Position numbers and translations under genes: made by a program
DNA from: Sphingomonas astaxanthinifaciens DSM 22298
GTDB taxonomy: Bacteria > Pseudomonadota > Alphaproteobacteria > Sphingomonadales > Sphingomonadaceae
Assembly (NCBI RefSeq): GCF_000711715.1
Contig: NZ_JONN01000001.1
Span: forward strand, 1,116,001-1,180,000
DNA length: 64,000 nt
Direction of reading: 5' to 3'
Part shown: positions 9,029 through 18,566 of the stretch, one piece after another
Layout: the number at the start of each line of letters is the position of its first letter
How positions within the stretch are numbered: the first letter of the stretch is position 1
The notes under the pieces: model-generated
Databases searched by the model: none
Seen by the model: the letters and a program-made list of their open reading frames with translations, nothing else
What the model was told of the DNA's origin: nothing

Positions 9029-10305
9029 TGAACGCCCCGTTCCAGGCCCGCGCCGGGCTGCGTGACCCCTTCACTGCCTTCGTCTGCGACGATGCTACCG
9101 CCGACATGCTTCGGCCGGTCGCAGTCGAGCACGGCTGGAGTCCCGAGAAGGTCAACAAGGGCGGTCTGCGCAATGCCGTGCAGTCGCTGTCGGTTTCGGC
9201 CAGCCCGAACATCCTGTTCGTGGACCTGTCGGAATCGGCCGACCCGCTGAACGACATCAACGCGCTGGCCGAAGTCTGCGAGCCGGGCACGATCGTGATC
9301 GCCGCCGGCGCCGTCAACGACGTCCGGCTCTATCGCGACCTGCTCGCCAGCGGCATCCACGACTATCTGCTCAAGCCGTTCAGCGTCGACCAGCTGCGCG
9401 ACACCTTCGCCAATGCCCAGATGATCCTGTCGGGTCCGCGGGGCGAGGCGCAGGCCGACAAGCCGCACATCATGGCGGCCGTTGTCGGGGTGCGTGGCGG
9501 CGTCGGGGCCTCGACCGTGGCGACCAGCCTCGCCTGGATGCTCGGCTCGCGGGCGCAGCGTTCGACCGCGCTGCTCGATCTCGACATCCACTTCGGGACC
9601 GGCGCGCTGGCGCTCGACCTCGAGCCCGGCCGCGGCCTCACCGACGCGATCGAGAACCCCAGCCGCATCGACGGCCTGTTCATCGAGCGCGCCATGGTCC
9701 GCTGCAACGAGCGTCTGAGCGTGCTGTCGGCCGAAGCGCCGATCAACCAGCCGCTGATGACCGACGGCACCGCCTTCTTCCAGCTTCAGGAGGAGATGCG
9801 CAACGCCTTCGAGTCGACCGTGCTCGACCTGCCGCGGCACATGCTGATCCAGTATCCGCACATGGTCCATGACGCCCATGTCGCGGTGGTGGTGAGCGAG
9901 CTCACCCTGGCTGCGACCCGCGACACGATCCGGATCCTCGCCTGGCTCAAGAGCAATGCGCCGCAGACCAAGGTCATCGTGGTCGCCAACCGCGTCCCCT
10001 CGGGCGGCGCGCTGGAGATCAGCCGCAAGGACTTCGAGCAGTCGATCGAACGCAAGGTCGACATCGTGATCGGCGAGGACGGCAAGACCGCCGCCCAGGC
10101 CGCCAAGCTCGGCAAGCCGGTGGCGGAGATCGCCAGCGGCAAGTCGGCCGCGCCCTACACCCAGCTGTGCAACATGGTGCTGAGCCATGCCACCGAAGAG
10201 GGCTCGGGCGACACGGTCAAGGCCATCGCCCCGGCGGGCGGCGGCAAGAACCTGGTCGACAGCCTGAAGTCGATGCTGGCCAAGCAGCCGAAGGCGGCGG
10301 CCTGA
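9028..10305 (+). CDS. cpaE: Pilus assembly ATPase-like protein CpaE (TadZ)
   Basis: CpaE/TadZ places the pilus machine in the cell. In 425 residues there is an N-terminal receiver-like domain (ILFVDLSESADPL, DYLLKPFSVDQLRD) and a MinD/ParA-type ATPase with the deviant Walker A GVRGGVGASTVATSLAW at about residue 155. The Walker A lysine position reads GGVGAS, typical of TadZ proteins that have a weakened P-loop. The second half has STVLDLPRHM, like the family. The start ATG overlaps the cpaD stop. The expected next gene, cpaF, is absent and tadB follows directly. Confidence 0.92.
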   Translation: MNAPFQARAGLRDPFTAFVCDDATADMLRPVAVEHGWSPEKVNKGGLRNAVQSLSVSASPNILFVDLSESADPLNDINALAEVCEPGTIVIAAGAVNDVRLYRDLLASGIHDYLLKPFSVDQLRDTFANAQMILSGPRGEAQADKPHIMAAVVGVRGGVGASTVATSLAWMLGSRAQRSTALLDLDIHFGTGALALDLEPGRGLTDAIENPSRIDGLFIERAMVRCNERLSVLSAEAPINQPLMTDGTAFFQLQEEMRNAFESTVLDLPRHMLIQYPHMVHDAHVAVVVSELTLAATRDTIRILAWLKSNAPQTKVIVVANRVPSGGALEISRKDFEQSIERKVDIVIGEDGKTAAQAAKLGKPVAEIASGKSAAPYTQLCNMVLSHATEEGSGDTVKAIAPAGGGKNLVDSLKSMLAKQPKAAA

Positions 10306-10353
10306 GCGCCGTCCGCCCCACGCCTTCACCTGTGACCGAATAAGGAACGACGA

Positions 10354-11328
10354 ATGTCCTTCACGCTTCTGCTACTCGGCCTCGGCCTGTTCGGAACGCT
10401 GGCGCTCGTCGTCATGTCCTTTTCGGGTCCGAGTGCGAGCAAGGCGACCAAGCGGCGGCTGGAGCTGATCCGCGAGCGGCATATTGAGGGCAATCTGGCG
10501 GTCGCCGCCAATGCCCAGATCCGCAAGCTGTTCGCCAACCGCAACAGCAAGGTCGAGGGCTGGTTCTCGACCCTGGTGCCCAAGCCCGCGCTGATGCGGC
10601 TCCGGCTCGAGAAGACCGGGCGCAACATCTCGCTCGGCCGCTATGCGATGGTCAGCGTCGGCCTCATCGTGGTCATCGCCGCCGGCGTCCTGGCGAAGGG
10701 CGGCCCGATCACCCTCGCGCTGACCTTCGGCCTGTTCATCGGCATCGGCCTGCCGCACCTGGTGGTCAGCCGGATGATCGCCAAGCGGCTGAAGCTCTTC
10801 AATGCCAACTTCCCCGACGCGATCGAACTGATGGTCCGCGGCCTGCGCTCGGGCCTGCCGATCACCGAGACCCTCGGCGTCGTCGCCGGCGAAATCGGCG
10901 GTCCGGTCGGCATCGAATTCCGCTCGGTCAGCGACAAGATGAAGATCGGCCGGACGATGGAAGCGGCGCTGCAAGACGTCGCGGACCGTCTCGGCACGCC
11001 CGAATTCCAGTTCTTCGTGATCACGCTGGCGATCCAGCGGGAGACCGGCGGCAACCTCGCCGAGACCCTGTCGAACCTCGCCGACGTGCTCCGCAAGCGG
11101 GCGCAGATGAAGCTCAAGATCAAGGCGATGAGCTCGGAAGCCAAGGCCTCGGCGATGATCGTCGGCGCCCTGCCCTTCATCGTGTTCACGCTCGTCTACA
11201 TGCTCAACCCCAATTACATGGGCGGCTTCTTCACCGAGCAGCGGCTGATCGTCGCGGGGCTGGGCGCCCTGGTGTGGATGAGCATCGGCGTGGCCATCAT
11301 GGCCAAGATGGTCAATTTCGAGATTTAG
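10354..11328 (+). CDS. tadB: Tad pilus inner-membrane protein TadB (type II secretion F family)
   Basis: The 324-residue polytopic protein has an N-terminal helix (LLLLGLGLFGTLALVVMSF), the F domain (FPDAIELMVRGLRSGLPI, then FFVITLAIQRETGGNLAETL) and C-terminal membrane helices (ASAMIVGALPFIVFTLVYML, IMAKMVNFEI). It forms the inner-membrane platform on which the pilus ATPase acts. It comes 48 bases after cpaE and 16 before tadC, and the run continues in one direction, so it is co-transcribed with them. Confidence 0.94.
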   Translation: MSFTLLLLGLGLFGTLALVVMSFSGPSASKATKRRLELIRERHIEGNLAVAANAQIRKLFANRNSKVEGWFSTLVPKPALMRLRLEKTGRNISLGRYAMVSVGLIVVIAAGVLAKGGPITLALTFGLFIGIGLPHLVVSRMIAKRLKLFNANFPDAIELMVRGLRSGLPITETLGVVAGEIGGPVGIEFRSVSDKMKIGRTMEAALQDVADRLGTPEFQFFVITLAIQRETGGNLAETLSNLADVLRKRAQMKLKIKAMSSEAKASAMIVGALPFIVFTLVYMLNPNYMGGFFTEQRLIVAGLGALVWMSIGVAIMAKMVNFEI

Positions 11329-11344
11329 GGGGCGTTTGAGAACC

Positions 11345-12343
11345 ATGGAACCCGTTGCTACCGGGCCTACGCTCCTCGGCGTCGACGTCATCTGGGTCGC
11401 GACCCTGCTGACCGCCGTCGCGACCATGGCGGTGCTGGTCGCCGTCTATGCCGCGACCACCGTGCGCGATCCGATGGCGCGCCGCGTCAAGGCGCTCAAC
11501 GAGCGGCGCGAGCAGCTCAAGGCCGGCATCGTCGCCTCGACCAACAAGCGCAAGAAGCTGACCAACAAGAACCAGGCGGCCGACAAGGTCCGCGGGATCC
11601 TGTCCAGCTTCAAGATGATCCAGGAAGACCAGCTGCAGTCGATCCAGACCAAGCTGCTGCAGGCCGGTATCCGGACCAAGGACCTCGCCTTCTTCATCAT
11701 CTTCGGCCGGCTAATCATGCCGATCGTGCTGGGCGGCGCGGCGATCCTTGCGGTCTATGTCTTCGACAGCTTCCCCGAGTGGGGCGCGTTCAAGAAATAT
11801 GCGCTGGTCGCGGGCACGCTGATCGGGAGCTACAAGGCGCCCGACATCTGGCTGAAGAACAAGATCACCAAGCGCAGCCACGCGATCCGCAAGGGCCTGC
11901 CCGACGCGCTCGACCTGCTCGTCATCTGCGCCGAGGCGGGTCTCACCGTCGACGCCGCCTTCGGCCGGGTCGCCCGCGAACTGGGCAAGGCCTATCCCGA
12001 ACTCGGCGACGAATTCGGCCTGACCGCGATCGAGCTGGGCTTCCTCAACGAGCGTCGCCAGGCGTTCGACAACCTCGCCAACCGGGTTGACCTCGAAGCG
12101 GTGCGCGGCGTGGTCACGACCATGATCCAGACCGAGAAATACGGTACGCCGCTGGCCAGCGCGCTGCGTGTCTTGTCCGCCGAATTCCGCAACGAGCGGA
12201 TGATGCGCGCCGAGGAAAAGGCCGCGCGCCTGCCGGCGATCATGACCGTGCCGCTGATCCTGTTCATTCTGCCGGTGCTGTTCGTCGTCATTCTCGGCCC
12301 GGCGGCCTGCTCGATCAGCGACAGCATGATCGGCAAGAGCTGA
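11345..12343 (+). CDS. tadC: Tad pilus inner-membrane protein TadC (type II secretion F family)
   Basis: This is the 332-residue partner of TadB, with two membrane helices near the start (LLTAVATMAVLVAVYAATTV; FFIIFGRLIMPIVLGGAAIL), the F domain (LPDALDLLVICAEAGLTVDAAF, MIQTEKYGTPLASALRVLSAE) and a terminal helix (VPLILFILPVLFVVILGPA). I use the ATG at 11345, with GGGGGCG at 11328-11333 as the ribosome site. A TTG at 11336 is too close to that site. It is the last gene of the pilus operon, followed 29 bases later by a strong terminator. Confidence 0.93.
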   Translation: MEPVATGPTLLGVDVIWVATLLTAVATMAVLVAVYAATTVRDPMARRVKALNERREQLKAGIVASTNKRKKLTNKNQAADKVRGILSSFKMIQEDQLQSIQTKLLQAGIRTKDLAFFIIFGRLIMPIVLGGAAILAVYVFDSFPEWGAFKKYALVAGTLIGSYKAPDIWLKNKITKRSHAIRKGLPDALDLLVICAEAGLTVDAAFGRVARELGKAYPELGDEFGLTAIELGFLNERRQAFDNLANRVDLEAVRGVVTTMIQTEKYGTPLASALRVLSAEFRNERMMRAEEKAARLPAIMTVPLILFILPVLFVVILGPAACSISDSMIGKS

Positions 12344-12372
12344 GCCTCTAAGTTCCGGAGTGGGGCCGGGCG

Positions 12373-12402
12373 GGGCGGTCGATGGGGAACCATCGGCCGC
12401 CC
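12373..12402 (+). terminator. Rho-independent terminator of the cpa/tad operon
   Basis: A 13-bp stem (12373-12385 with 12390-12402, one G-U pair) is closed by a GGAA tetraloop and followed by TTCTCGTCTTTG. It lies 29 bases after the tadC stop. Confidence 0.85.
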
Positions 12403-12450
12403 TTCTCGTCTTTGTCGTTACGCATCCGCATTCGTGACGAGAGGGACGCC

Positions 12451-12813
12451 ATGCTTAATTTCACCACCGACCAATGGGTCATCATCGGCCTGGTGTTCGT
12501 GCTCGGCCTGCTGGTCGGCATGTGGGCCACCAGCGGCGGGCGCCGCAAATGGAAGAGCCGCTACAACGAGGAAGTGACCCAGCGCAAAGCGCTCGACACT
12601 CGCCTCAAGGAACGCGAAACCCACTGGACCACCCAGGAAAAGGAATGGCGCGAGCGTGACGCACGCCGCGAGGAAGAGCTTCGCAGCCGCCCGGTCGCGG
12701 CGCCGGTGGCGACCCCGGTTCGCGACGATTATGTCGAACCCCGCCGCGACCTCGATCGCGATGGCGTTCCCGACGATTACGACCGGCGTCCGCTCGACGG
12801 CGATCGCCGCTAA
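12451..12813 (+). CDS. Small membrane-anchored coiled-coil protein, unknown function
   Basis: The 120-residue protein has one N-terminal membrane helix (WVIIGLVFVLGLLVGMWA), then a charged stretch likely to be a coiled coil (VTQRKALDTRLKERETHWT, EKEWRERDARREEEL). The end, DLDRDGVPDDYDRR, resembles a calcium-binding thrombospondin type 3 repeat. I chose the ATG at 12451 with GAGGGA upstream. It stands alone after the pilus terminator. No named family is recognised. Confidence 0.72.
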   Translation: MLNFTTDQWVIIGLVFVLGLLVGMWATSGGRRKWKSRYNEEVTQRKALDTRLKERETHWTTQEKEWRERDARREEELRSRPVAAPVATPVRDDYVEPRRDLDRDGVPDDYDRRPLDGDRR

Positions 12814-12824
12814 CCCTTCCGTCG

Positions 12825-12892
12825 TCCTGGCGCAGGCCGGGACCTCAGGAGGACAAGGCTTTCGTCCGCTGGGGTCCCGGCCTTCGCCGGGA
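12825..12892. repeat. REP-like palindrome between convergent genes
   Basis: Two 24-base arms (12825-12848 and 12869-12892) are inverted copies with about four mismatches, centred on CGGCGAAGGCCGGGA. This core is frequent in sphingomonad intergenic DNA (family knowledge). It sits between convergent genes, so it may also act as a bidirectional terminator. Confidence 0.7.
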
Positions 12893-12897
12893 AGACG

Positions 12898-15072
12898 CTA
12901 ACCCTCGATCTTCGAGAAGTCCGCCACCGTGTGCACCGCGTTGCGGAAGCGCGCGAGGAGGTTGAGGCGGCGGCGGCGGACGGCGCTATCGCTGTCGTTG
13001 ACCGTCACCTTGTCGAAGAAGGCATCGATCGGCGCGCGCAGGCTGGCCAGCGCGGCCATGGCGCCGCCGAAGTCCTCGTCCTCGACCGCCTTGCCGGCGC
13101 GCGGCTCGACCTCGTCGAGGACCATCACCAGCGCCCGCTCCTCGGCCGGCGCGTCCATCGGCAGGTCCGACCCCAGCGCCTGGCCGGCGATGGCGGCGGC
13201 AAGCTCGGGCGACTGATCGACCCCGACCAGCGGATCCTCTTCGCCGGTCTGGGGCATGCCCTGCTCGCCGGGCGAGGCCATCACCCGGGGCAGGTCCCAA
13301 TTTTCTTTCTTGAGGATGTTGGCGGCGCGCTTGTAGCCGGCAAGGAGATTGCCCCCCTCCCCGCCCTCGACGAAGGCCTGGAGCGCGGCGACGCGGGCGA
13401 GCAGGCGGACGATGTCGTCCTCCCCGCCCAGCGCGAACACCGCATCGATGAGGTCGTGGCGGACGCCCGCTTCGCGCTGCTGGACCTTGAGGCGGTCGGC
13501 GAAGAAGTCGAGCAGATCGCCTGACGCGATCGGCAGGCGCAGGCCGTTGGCGGTCACGAGCTGAATGACGCCGAGCGCGGCGCGGCGCAGCGCGAAGGGA
13601 TCCTTGCTTCCGGTCGGCGGCATGCCGGCGTCGAAGAACATGCGGAGCGTATCGAGCTTGTCCGCCAGCGCGACCGCGACCGTCACCGGCGCGGTGGGGA
13701 CGTCGTCGCCCTGGCCGACCGGCTTGTAATGGTCGCGGATGGCGTGCGCGACCGCCTTGGGTTCGCCCTGCGCCTCGGCGAGATAGCCGCCGATCAGGCC
13801 CTGCAGCTCGGGGAATTCGCCGACCATGCCGGTGACGAGATCGGCCTTGGCAAGCTCGGCGGCGCGGCGGGCGTGGTCGGGGTCGCAATTCGGGACCACC
13901 GCCTCGATCGCAAGCCATTCGGCGAGGTCGGCGACACGGGCGACCTTGTCGGCGACGGTGCCGAGCTTTTCGTGGAAGACGATGTCCCTGAGTTTCGCCG
14001 CCTGCTCGTCGAGCGGGACCTTCAAATCCTGTTCCCAGAAGAAGCGGGCGTCGCTGAGGCGCGCGGCGAGCACACGCTGGTTGCCCGCGACGATGGCCGC
14101 TCCGCCGTCCGCCGCTTCGATGTTGGCGGTGCAGATGAAGGCGGGGGCGAGCGCGCCGCTCTCGTCCTTCAGCACGAAATATTTCTGGTTGGTGCGCGCG
14201 GTGAGCTGGATGACCTCGGGCGGCACGTCGAGATAGTCGGCGTCGAAGCGGCCGAGGAGCGGCACCGGCCATTCGGTGAGCCCGGCATTCTCGGCGACGA
14301 GGCCCTCGTCCTCGACGAGGGTCAGCCCGGCTTCCAGCGCCAGCGCCTGGGCACGGTCGCGGACGATGGCGGCGCGCTCGTCGGGATCGACGATGACATG
14401 GGCCGCGCGCATCTTCACGGCATAGTCCGTCGCGCTGCCGATGGTGATCTGGCCCGGATGATGGAAGCGGTGGCCGGTGGTGGCGGCACCGGCCTCGATC
14501 CCGTCGATGGCGACCGGCACGATCTCTTCGCCGAGCAAGGCGACGATGCCCTGCAGCGGCCGGACCCAGCGGAGCGAGGCGGTGCTGGCCGACGCAGCGC
14601 CCCAGCGCATCGATTTGGGCCAGGGGAAAGCGCGGACGATCCGTTCGATCGCGGGGCCCAGCACGGCGGCGGTCGACTGGCCGGGCCGGTCGATCACCGC
14701 GAACAGCACGCCGTCGCGCTCGACCAGCTGGTCGGCGGTGAGCCCGGTCTTGCGCAGGAAGCCTTCGAGCGCTTGCGGCGGCGCGGAGGCGCGCGGGCCT
14801 TTCAGCTCCTCGGACACCGCCGCGGTGGCGAGCGGCAGGTCGCGAGCGATGAGGCCGAGGCGGCGCGGGGTGGCGAAGGTCTCGATCGCGCCCGCCTCGA
14901 GCCCGGCCCTGGCCAGCTCCTCGGCGAACAGGCGGGCGAGGTCGTTGCGCGCCTTGGCCTGCATCCGCGCGGGGATTTCCTCCGAGCGCAGCTCGAGCAG
15001 GAAGTCGGCGGTGGTGGCGACGGCGGGCGGCGCCTCGAAGGGCGCATGGTCGCGGGTCGAGGGGGCGTTCAT
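12898..15072 (-). CDS. glyS: Glycine-tRNA ligase beta subunit
   Basis: The 724-residue beta subunit of the bacterial tetrameric GlyRS carries tRNA-binding and HD-like domains. Visible family motifs are [17 protein letters not shown] at the start, [49 protein letters not shown] and [16 protein letters not shown]. The start is the ATG at 15072, overlapping the glyQ stop as ATGA; any earlier start would run through glyQ. It ends five bases from the REP-like palindrome. Together with glyQ it charges tRNA-Gly. Confidence 0.97.
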   Translation of the reverse strand: MNAPSTRDHAPFEAPPAVATTADFLLELRSEEIPARMQAKARNDLARLFAEELARAGLEAGAIETFATPRRLGLIARDLPLATAAVSEELKGPRASAPPQALEGFLRKTGLTADQLVERDGVLFAVIDRPGQSTAAVLGPAIERIVRAFPWPKSMRWGAASASTASLRWVRPLQGIVALLGEEIVPVAIDGIEAGAATTGHRFHHPGQITIGSATDYAVKMRAAHVIVDPDERAAIVRDRAQALALEAGLTLVEDEGLVAENAGLTEWPVPLLGRFDADYLDVPPEVIQLTARTNQKYFVLKDESGALAPAFICTANIEAADGGAAIVAGNQRVLAARLSDARFFWEQDLKVPLDEQAAKLRDIVFHEKLGTVADKVARVADLAEWLAIEAVVPNCDPDHARRAAELAKADLVTGMVGEFPELQGLIGGYLAEAQGEPKAVAHAIRDHYKPVGQGDDVPTAPVTVAVALADKLDTLRMFFDAGMPPTGSKDPFALRRAALGVIQLVTANGLRLPIASGDLLDFFADRLKVQQREAGVRHDLIDAVFALGGEDDIVRLLARVAALQAFVEGGEGGNLLAGYKRAANILKKENWDLPRVMASPGEQGMPQTGEEDPLVGVDQSPELAAAIAGQALGSDLPMDAPAEERALVMVLDEVEPRAGKAVEDEDFGGAMAALASLRAPIDAFFDKVTVNDSDSAVRRRRLNLLARFRNAVHTVADFSKIEG

Positions 15073-15944
15073 GCCGCCTGCTCCTGACGGCTTTCGAGCC
15101 ATGCCCCGCAGGCCGCCTTCGCCAGGTCGCGGACGCGGCCGATATAGGCCTGGCGTTCGGCCACCGAGATGACCCCGCGCGCCTGGAGCGTGTTGAAGAT
15201 GTGGCTGGCCTTGATCGCCTGTTCGTAGGCGGGGATGGCGAGCTTGCGGTCGAGGCAGTTCTGGCACTCGTCGGCGGCCTTGCGGAAGGCGTCGAACAGC
15301 CGCTCGGTCCCGGCGACCTCGAAATTATACTCGCTCATCTGGCGTTCGTTGGCGAGGAAGACGTCGCCATAGGTCACGCCCTCGTTGTTGAACTTGAGGT
15401 CGAAGACGTTGTCGACGCCCTGAATGTACATGGCGAGCCGCTCGAGCCCGTAGGTGAGCTCGCCCGCCACCGGCGTGCAGTCGAACCCGCCGACCTGCTG
15501 GAAATAGGTGAACTGGGTCACTTCCATGCCGTCGCACCAGACTTCCCAGCCGAGGCCCCAGGCGCCCAATGTCGGGCTTTCCCAGTCGTCCTCGACGAAG
15601 CGGATGTCGTGCGCGGTGACATCGATGCCGATCGCGGTCAGGCTGTCGAGGTAGAGCTGCTGGAGGTCGGGCGGGCTCGGCTTCAGCATCACCTGATACT
15701 GGTAATAGGCGCCGAGCCGGTTGGGGTTCTCGCCATAGCGCCCGTCGGTCGGCCGGCGGCACGGCTGGACATAGGCGCATTTCCACGGATCGGGGCCCAG
15801 CGCACGCAGGACCGTCGCGGGATGGAAGGTCCCTGCCCCCATTTCCATGTCGTAGGGCTGGAGGATGAGGCAGCCGCGCTCCGACCAGTAATGGTGGAGG
15901 GTCAGGATCAGGTCCTGGAAGCTCAAGGCCGATGATGCGGTCAT
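15069..15944 (-). CDS. glyQ: Glycine-tRNA ligase alpha subunit
   Basis: The 291-residue catalytic subunit of the alpha2beta2 GlyRS contains the class II core, seen as [62 protein letters not shown] and [19 protein letters not shown]. The start is set at the ATG at 15944, which gives the family's usual N-terminus just before SFQDLI. It heads the glyQ-glyS pair and is divergent from the TraB/GumN gene on the other strand, with only 83 bases between the starts. Confidence 0.97.
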   Translation of the reverse strand: MTASSALSFQDLILTLHHYWSERGCLILQPYDMEMGAGTFHPATVLRALGPDPWKCAYVQPCRRPTDGRYGENPNRLGAYYQYQVMLKPSPPDLQQLYLDSLTAIGIDVTAHDIRFVEDDWESPTLGAWGLGWEVWCDGMEVTQFTYFQQVGGFDCTPVAGELTYGLERLAMYIQGVDNVFDLKFNNEGVTYGDVFLANERQMSEYNFEVAGTERLFDAFRKAADECQNCLDRKLAIPAYEQAIKASHIFNTLQARGVISVAERQAYIGRVRDLAKAACGAWLESRQEQAA

Positions 15945-16027
15945 GGGCCGCGGCCATAGTCGTCCTGCTGGCGAGCAAGCAAGCGGCACCCTACATGAGC
16001 GGAGAAAGTGGTTCGGGAGACAAGTGC

Positions 16028-16918
16028 ATGGCGTTCGGCTGGATACTGAAGGGGCTGGCCGCGCTCGGCCTGGTGACGGCCGGCGGTGCGGCGGAGGCAA
16101 GGGCCCCGCAACCGCGCCCGGCGCTGTGGAAAGTGTCCGACCGCGACACCACCATCTACCTGTTCGGGACGATCCACCTGCTTCCCGCCAATTACCCGTG
16201 GCGGAGCCCCGCGCTGGAGAAAGCGGCGCAGCAGAGCCAGAGCCTGGTCCTCGAGACCATCGTCGACGAGAAGAACCCGGCGAGCTTCGCTTCGGCCTTC
16301 TCGAAGCTCGCGCTCAGCCCCAATCTGCCGCCCGTCCTCGACCGCGTGTCGCCCGACAAGCGCCCCGCGCTCGCCGCCTTGCTCGCCAAGGCGGGGCCGG
16401 CGGCCAAGGGCTTCGACCGGCTCGAGACCTGGGCGGTGGCGCTGATGCTGCTCGGGCCGCAGTTCAACTCGATCGGGCTCAAGCAGGAGGACGGCGTCGA
16501 GACCGTCCTCAAGCAGAATTTCAGCGCGGCGGGCAAACCGATCGGGCAGCTCGAGACCAATGGCGAGCAGCTTGCCTTCTTCGATGTGCTGCCCGAAGCG
16601 GCGCAGCGGACCCTGCTGGAGGGCGCGCTCGAGAATCCGGCCGAGGTTCGGACCCAGTTCAACGCGATGCTCGCCGCCTGGTCGCGGGGCGACGTCAAGG
16701 CGATCGCCAGAACCTTCAACGCCGAGATGAGCGACAGCCCGGCGCTGGCCGAGAATCTCCTCAAGCGCCGCAACGCCAATTGGTCGCGGTGGATCGAGCA
16801 GCGCATGGGCCAGCCGGGGACGGTGATGATCGCGGTCGGGGCCGGGCACCTCGCGGGCCCCGATTCGGTCCAGTCCATGCTCCAGAAGCGTGGCTTCCGG
16901 GTCACGCGCGTCCAGTGA
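16028..16918 (+). CDS. TraB/GumN-family protein, copy 1
   Basis: The predicted secreted protein has 296 residues. Its start at 16028, behind GGGAGA, leaves a signal-like segment ([23 protein letters not shown]). The TraB/GumN domain shows the two paired motifs [13 protein letters not shown] near the start and [16 protein letters not shown] at the end, with [13 protein letters not shown] between. The family is related to Tiki-type metalloproteases, where these His residues and a Glu contribute to the active site. The function of bacterial members is not established. It is the first of three paralogues within 4 kb. Confidence 0.85.
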   Translation: MAFGWILKGLAALGLVTAGGAAEARAPQPRPALWKVSDRDTTIYLFGTIHLLPANYPWRSPALEKAAQQSQSLVLETIVDEKNPASFASAFSKLALSPNLPPVLDRVSPDKRPALAALLAKAGPAAKGFDRLETWAVALMLLGPQFNSIGLKQEDGVETVLKQNFSAAGKPIGQLETNGEQLAFFDVLPEAAQRTLLEGALENPAEVRTQFNAMLAAWSRGDVKAIARTFNAEMSDSPALAENLLKRRNANWSRWIEQRMGQPGTVMIAVGAGHLAGPDSVQSMLQKRGFRVTRVQ

Positions 16919-17002
16919 TTTCCTCACTGCCTTCAAGGCGTTGACTTGCCCCCGGCCGCTCGCGACACTCGGCGGCGAACATGAGCGGCTGGGGGGTCGC
17001 AG

Positions 17003-17821
17003 ATGGAGTGGAAGGGCTGGGTGCGCGGCACCCGCTTGTGCGCGACGGCTCTCGCGAGCCTCCTGCTGCTGACGGGCAGCCCCTCGCCGGCACGCGCGCA
17101 GCAGGCTGCTCCCGACCCCGCCGCCTTCGCCCGTCCGGCGCTTTGGGTCGTGGGCGACGCGGATACCACCATCTTCCTGTTCGGGACGATCCACACCCAT
17201 GACGGGCGCGCGCACTGGTTCGACCATGCGGTGAAGCGGGCGTTCGATTCCGCCGATACCCTGGTCCTCGAGACGATCGTCCCGGACAAGCTGCCGAGCG
17301 TCGGCGCGCCCCCGGCGGGCGGCCTCGCGGCGGCCCGGGCCACGGTCGGGGAGGCCCGCAAGCTCGGGCTGAGCGTCGAACTCGGCGCCGACCAGGTGCT
17401 GGCGCGCGCGGCGGGGGTGGTCGGCAAGCCCGTGCTCGGGCTGGAGAGCTTCGCCCAGCAGCTCGACATGTATCGCAGCCTGCCCTCGCCGGCACGCCCC
17501 GCCGCGACCGCCGGTCCGGCCGTAACCGCCGCGCCGCCCGATCCCGCGCTCGCGCCCTTCCTGCAAGCGATGGTCGACAGCTGGAACCGGGGCGATCCCA
17601 GCACCATCGCCGCAGTGGTCGGCGAAGTCCGGCGCCAGTCCCCGCAGGCCTATCAGCGGCTGTTCGTCGACCGCAACGCGGCCTGGGCGCAATGGATCGA
17701 GCGCCGCCTCCGGCAGCCGGGCGTGGTGTTCGTCGCGGTCGGCACCGGTCATCTCGTCGGTGACGACAGCGTTCAGGTGCGCCTCGCCGAAGCCGGCATC
17801 CGCAGCGCGCGCGTCAATTAA
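17003..17821 (+). CDS. TraB/GumN-family protein, copy 2
   Basis: The 272-residue paralogue of the flanking copy has a signal peptide (ALASLLLLTGSPSPARAQ) and the same motif pair, TTIFLFGTIHTHDG and FVAVGTGHLVGDDSVQ. Its central part is shorter and has a Pro/Ala-rich stretch (about residues 160-180). It starts 84 bases after copy 1 in the same direction, so the two may share a transcript. The divergence in the middle suggests an old duplication with separate roles. Confidence 0.83.
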   Translation: MEWKGWVRGTRLCATALASLLLLTGSPSPARAQQAAPDPAAFARPALWVVGDADTTIFLFGTIHTHDGRAHWFDHAVKRAFDSADTLVLETIVPDKLPSVGAPPAGGLAAARATVGEARKLGLSVELGADQVLARAAGVVGKPVLGLESFAQQLDMYRSLPSPARPAATAGPAVTAAPPDPALAPFLQAMVDSWNRGDPSTIAAVVGEVRRQSPQAYQRLFVDRNAAWAQWIERRLRQPGVVFVAVGTGHLVGDDSVQVRLAEAGIRSARVN

Positions 17822-17827
17822 GCCTCA

Positions 17828-17917
17828 CCTTTTGTCAGCCTTGCCGGACCTTTTGTCATGGTCGCTTGACATAGTCTCGAATCGGCGTATGTAAGGTGTC
17901 CATGACAAATGGTCATG
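17828..17917. repeat. TTTGTCA/TGACAAA repeats around the XRE-cassette promoter (candidate operators)
   Basis: CCTTTTGTCA occurs as a direct repeat at 17828-17837 and 17849-17858, with starts 21 bases apart. Downstream of the -10 box, 17901-17917 is an inverted repeat reading CATGAC...GTCATG that again contains TGACAAA. Such sites around a promoter fit binding by the small XRE regulator encoded in the same unit, as in autoregulation. Confidence 0.5.
17866..17893 (+). promoter_or_regulatory. Predicted sigma-70 type promoter of the XRE cassette
   Basis: TTGACA at 17866-17871 is followed after 16 bases by TATGTA at 17888-17893, about 50 bases before the first small gene of the cassette. Repeats that look like operator half-sites flank it on both sides. 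Confidence 0.55.
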
Positions 17918-17943
17918 CAGACGCGACAGGATGGACCCGCGAG

Positions 17944-18075
17944 ATGAGGCTCTTCAATTCCTCCAGCTGCGATACGCGGCGCACTCCCGCCGAGCGGCGC
18001 CGCGACGATGCGCTCGTCTTGGGATCGAGCCTCTTCACGGTCTTCCTCTGCCTCTTCGTCGTGCTGCTGGGCTGA
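17944..18075 (+). CDS. 43-residue single-span membrane peptide
   Basis: This is a short gene with a basic, polar N-terminal half (CDTRRTPAERRRDD) and one membrane helix at the C-terminus (LVLGSSLFTVFLCLFVVLLG). It is the first reading frame after the predicted promoter. It ends in a GAGGAGAAGGA ribosome site for the next gene, 11 bases on. No homologue is recognised. Its position and hydrophobicity are the only support. Confidence 0.5.
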   Translation: MRLFNSSSCDTRRTPAERRRDDALVLGSSLFTVFLCLFVVLLG

Positions 18076-18086
18076 GGAGAAGGACG

Positions 18087-18566
18087 ATGATCTTCTACCG
18101 TTCGCTTCGCAATCCGGGCGGCAAGCCGCGCTCGCTCGCCACCATTCGAGGTCTCGCGATCCTGACCCTCGCCGCCTATCCGGCCGGGGCGCTGATGCGG
18201 GTCTTCCTCGGCGACGACCTGGCGGTGAAGGCGGTCGGCCTCGTGCTGGTGGTCGCCAGCCTGGTCGGCCTCGCGCTGCTGGCGGGAACGCGGCTCAACC
18301 GGATCACGGGCGAGCAGCCGGGCCAGCTCGACGAATATGAGCGCAACCTTCGCGCCAGCGCGATGGAGACGGCGTTCCAGCTGTTCACCGCGCTCGTCCT
18401 CCTCGGCGTCATCTACATCGCCATCGCCAGCGACCACGGCTGGTGGGTCCCGCGCGGCTATGACGAGTGGAACGGGGTCTTCTGGGGTGCCTTCCTCTAT
18501 TCGCTGACCCTTCCCACCGCCGTGCTCGCCTTCCGGCTTCGCGACGAGGACGAGGAAGGGGCATGA
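18087..18566 (+). CDS. Four-helix membrane protein of the XRE cassette, unknown function
   Basis: The 159-residue protein has hydrophobic segments at IRGLAILTLAAYPAGALM, AVGLVLVVASLVGLALLAG, AFQLFTALVLLGVIYIAIA and VFWGAFLYSLTLPTAVLAF. The loop DEYERNLRASAMETAF resembles proteins often found beside small XRE regulators. The ATG at 18087 follows a very strong ribosome site. The stop overlaps the regulator's ATG as ATGA, so the stoichiometry of the two is coupled. Confidence 0.72.
   Translation: MIFYRSLRNPGGKPRSLATIRGLAILTLAAYPAGALMRVFLGDDLAVKAVGLVLVVASLVGLALLAGTRLNRITGEQPGQLDEYERNLRASAMETAFQLFTALVLLGVIYIAIASDHGWWVPRGYDEWNGVFWGAFLYSLTLPTAVLAFRLRDEDEEGA

Noticed and set aside
15941..17752. 603-codon minus-strand frame opposite two TraB/GumN genes
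   Set aside because: Shadow frame; the plus strand has signal peptides, ribosome sites and family motifs.
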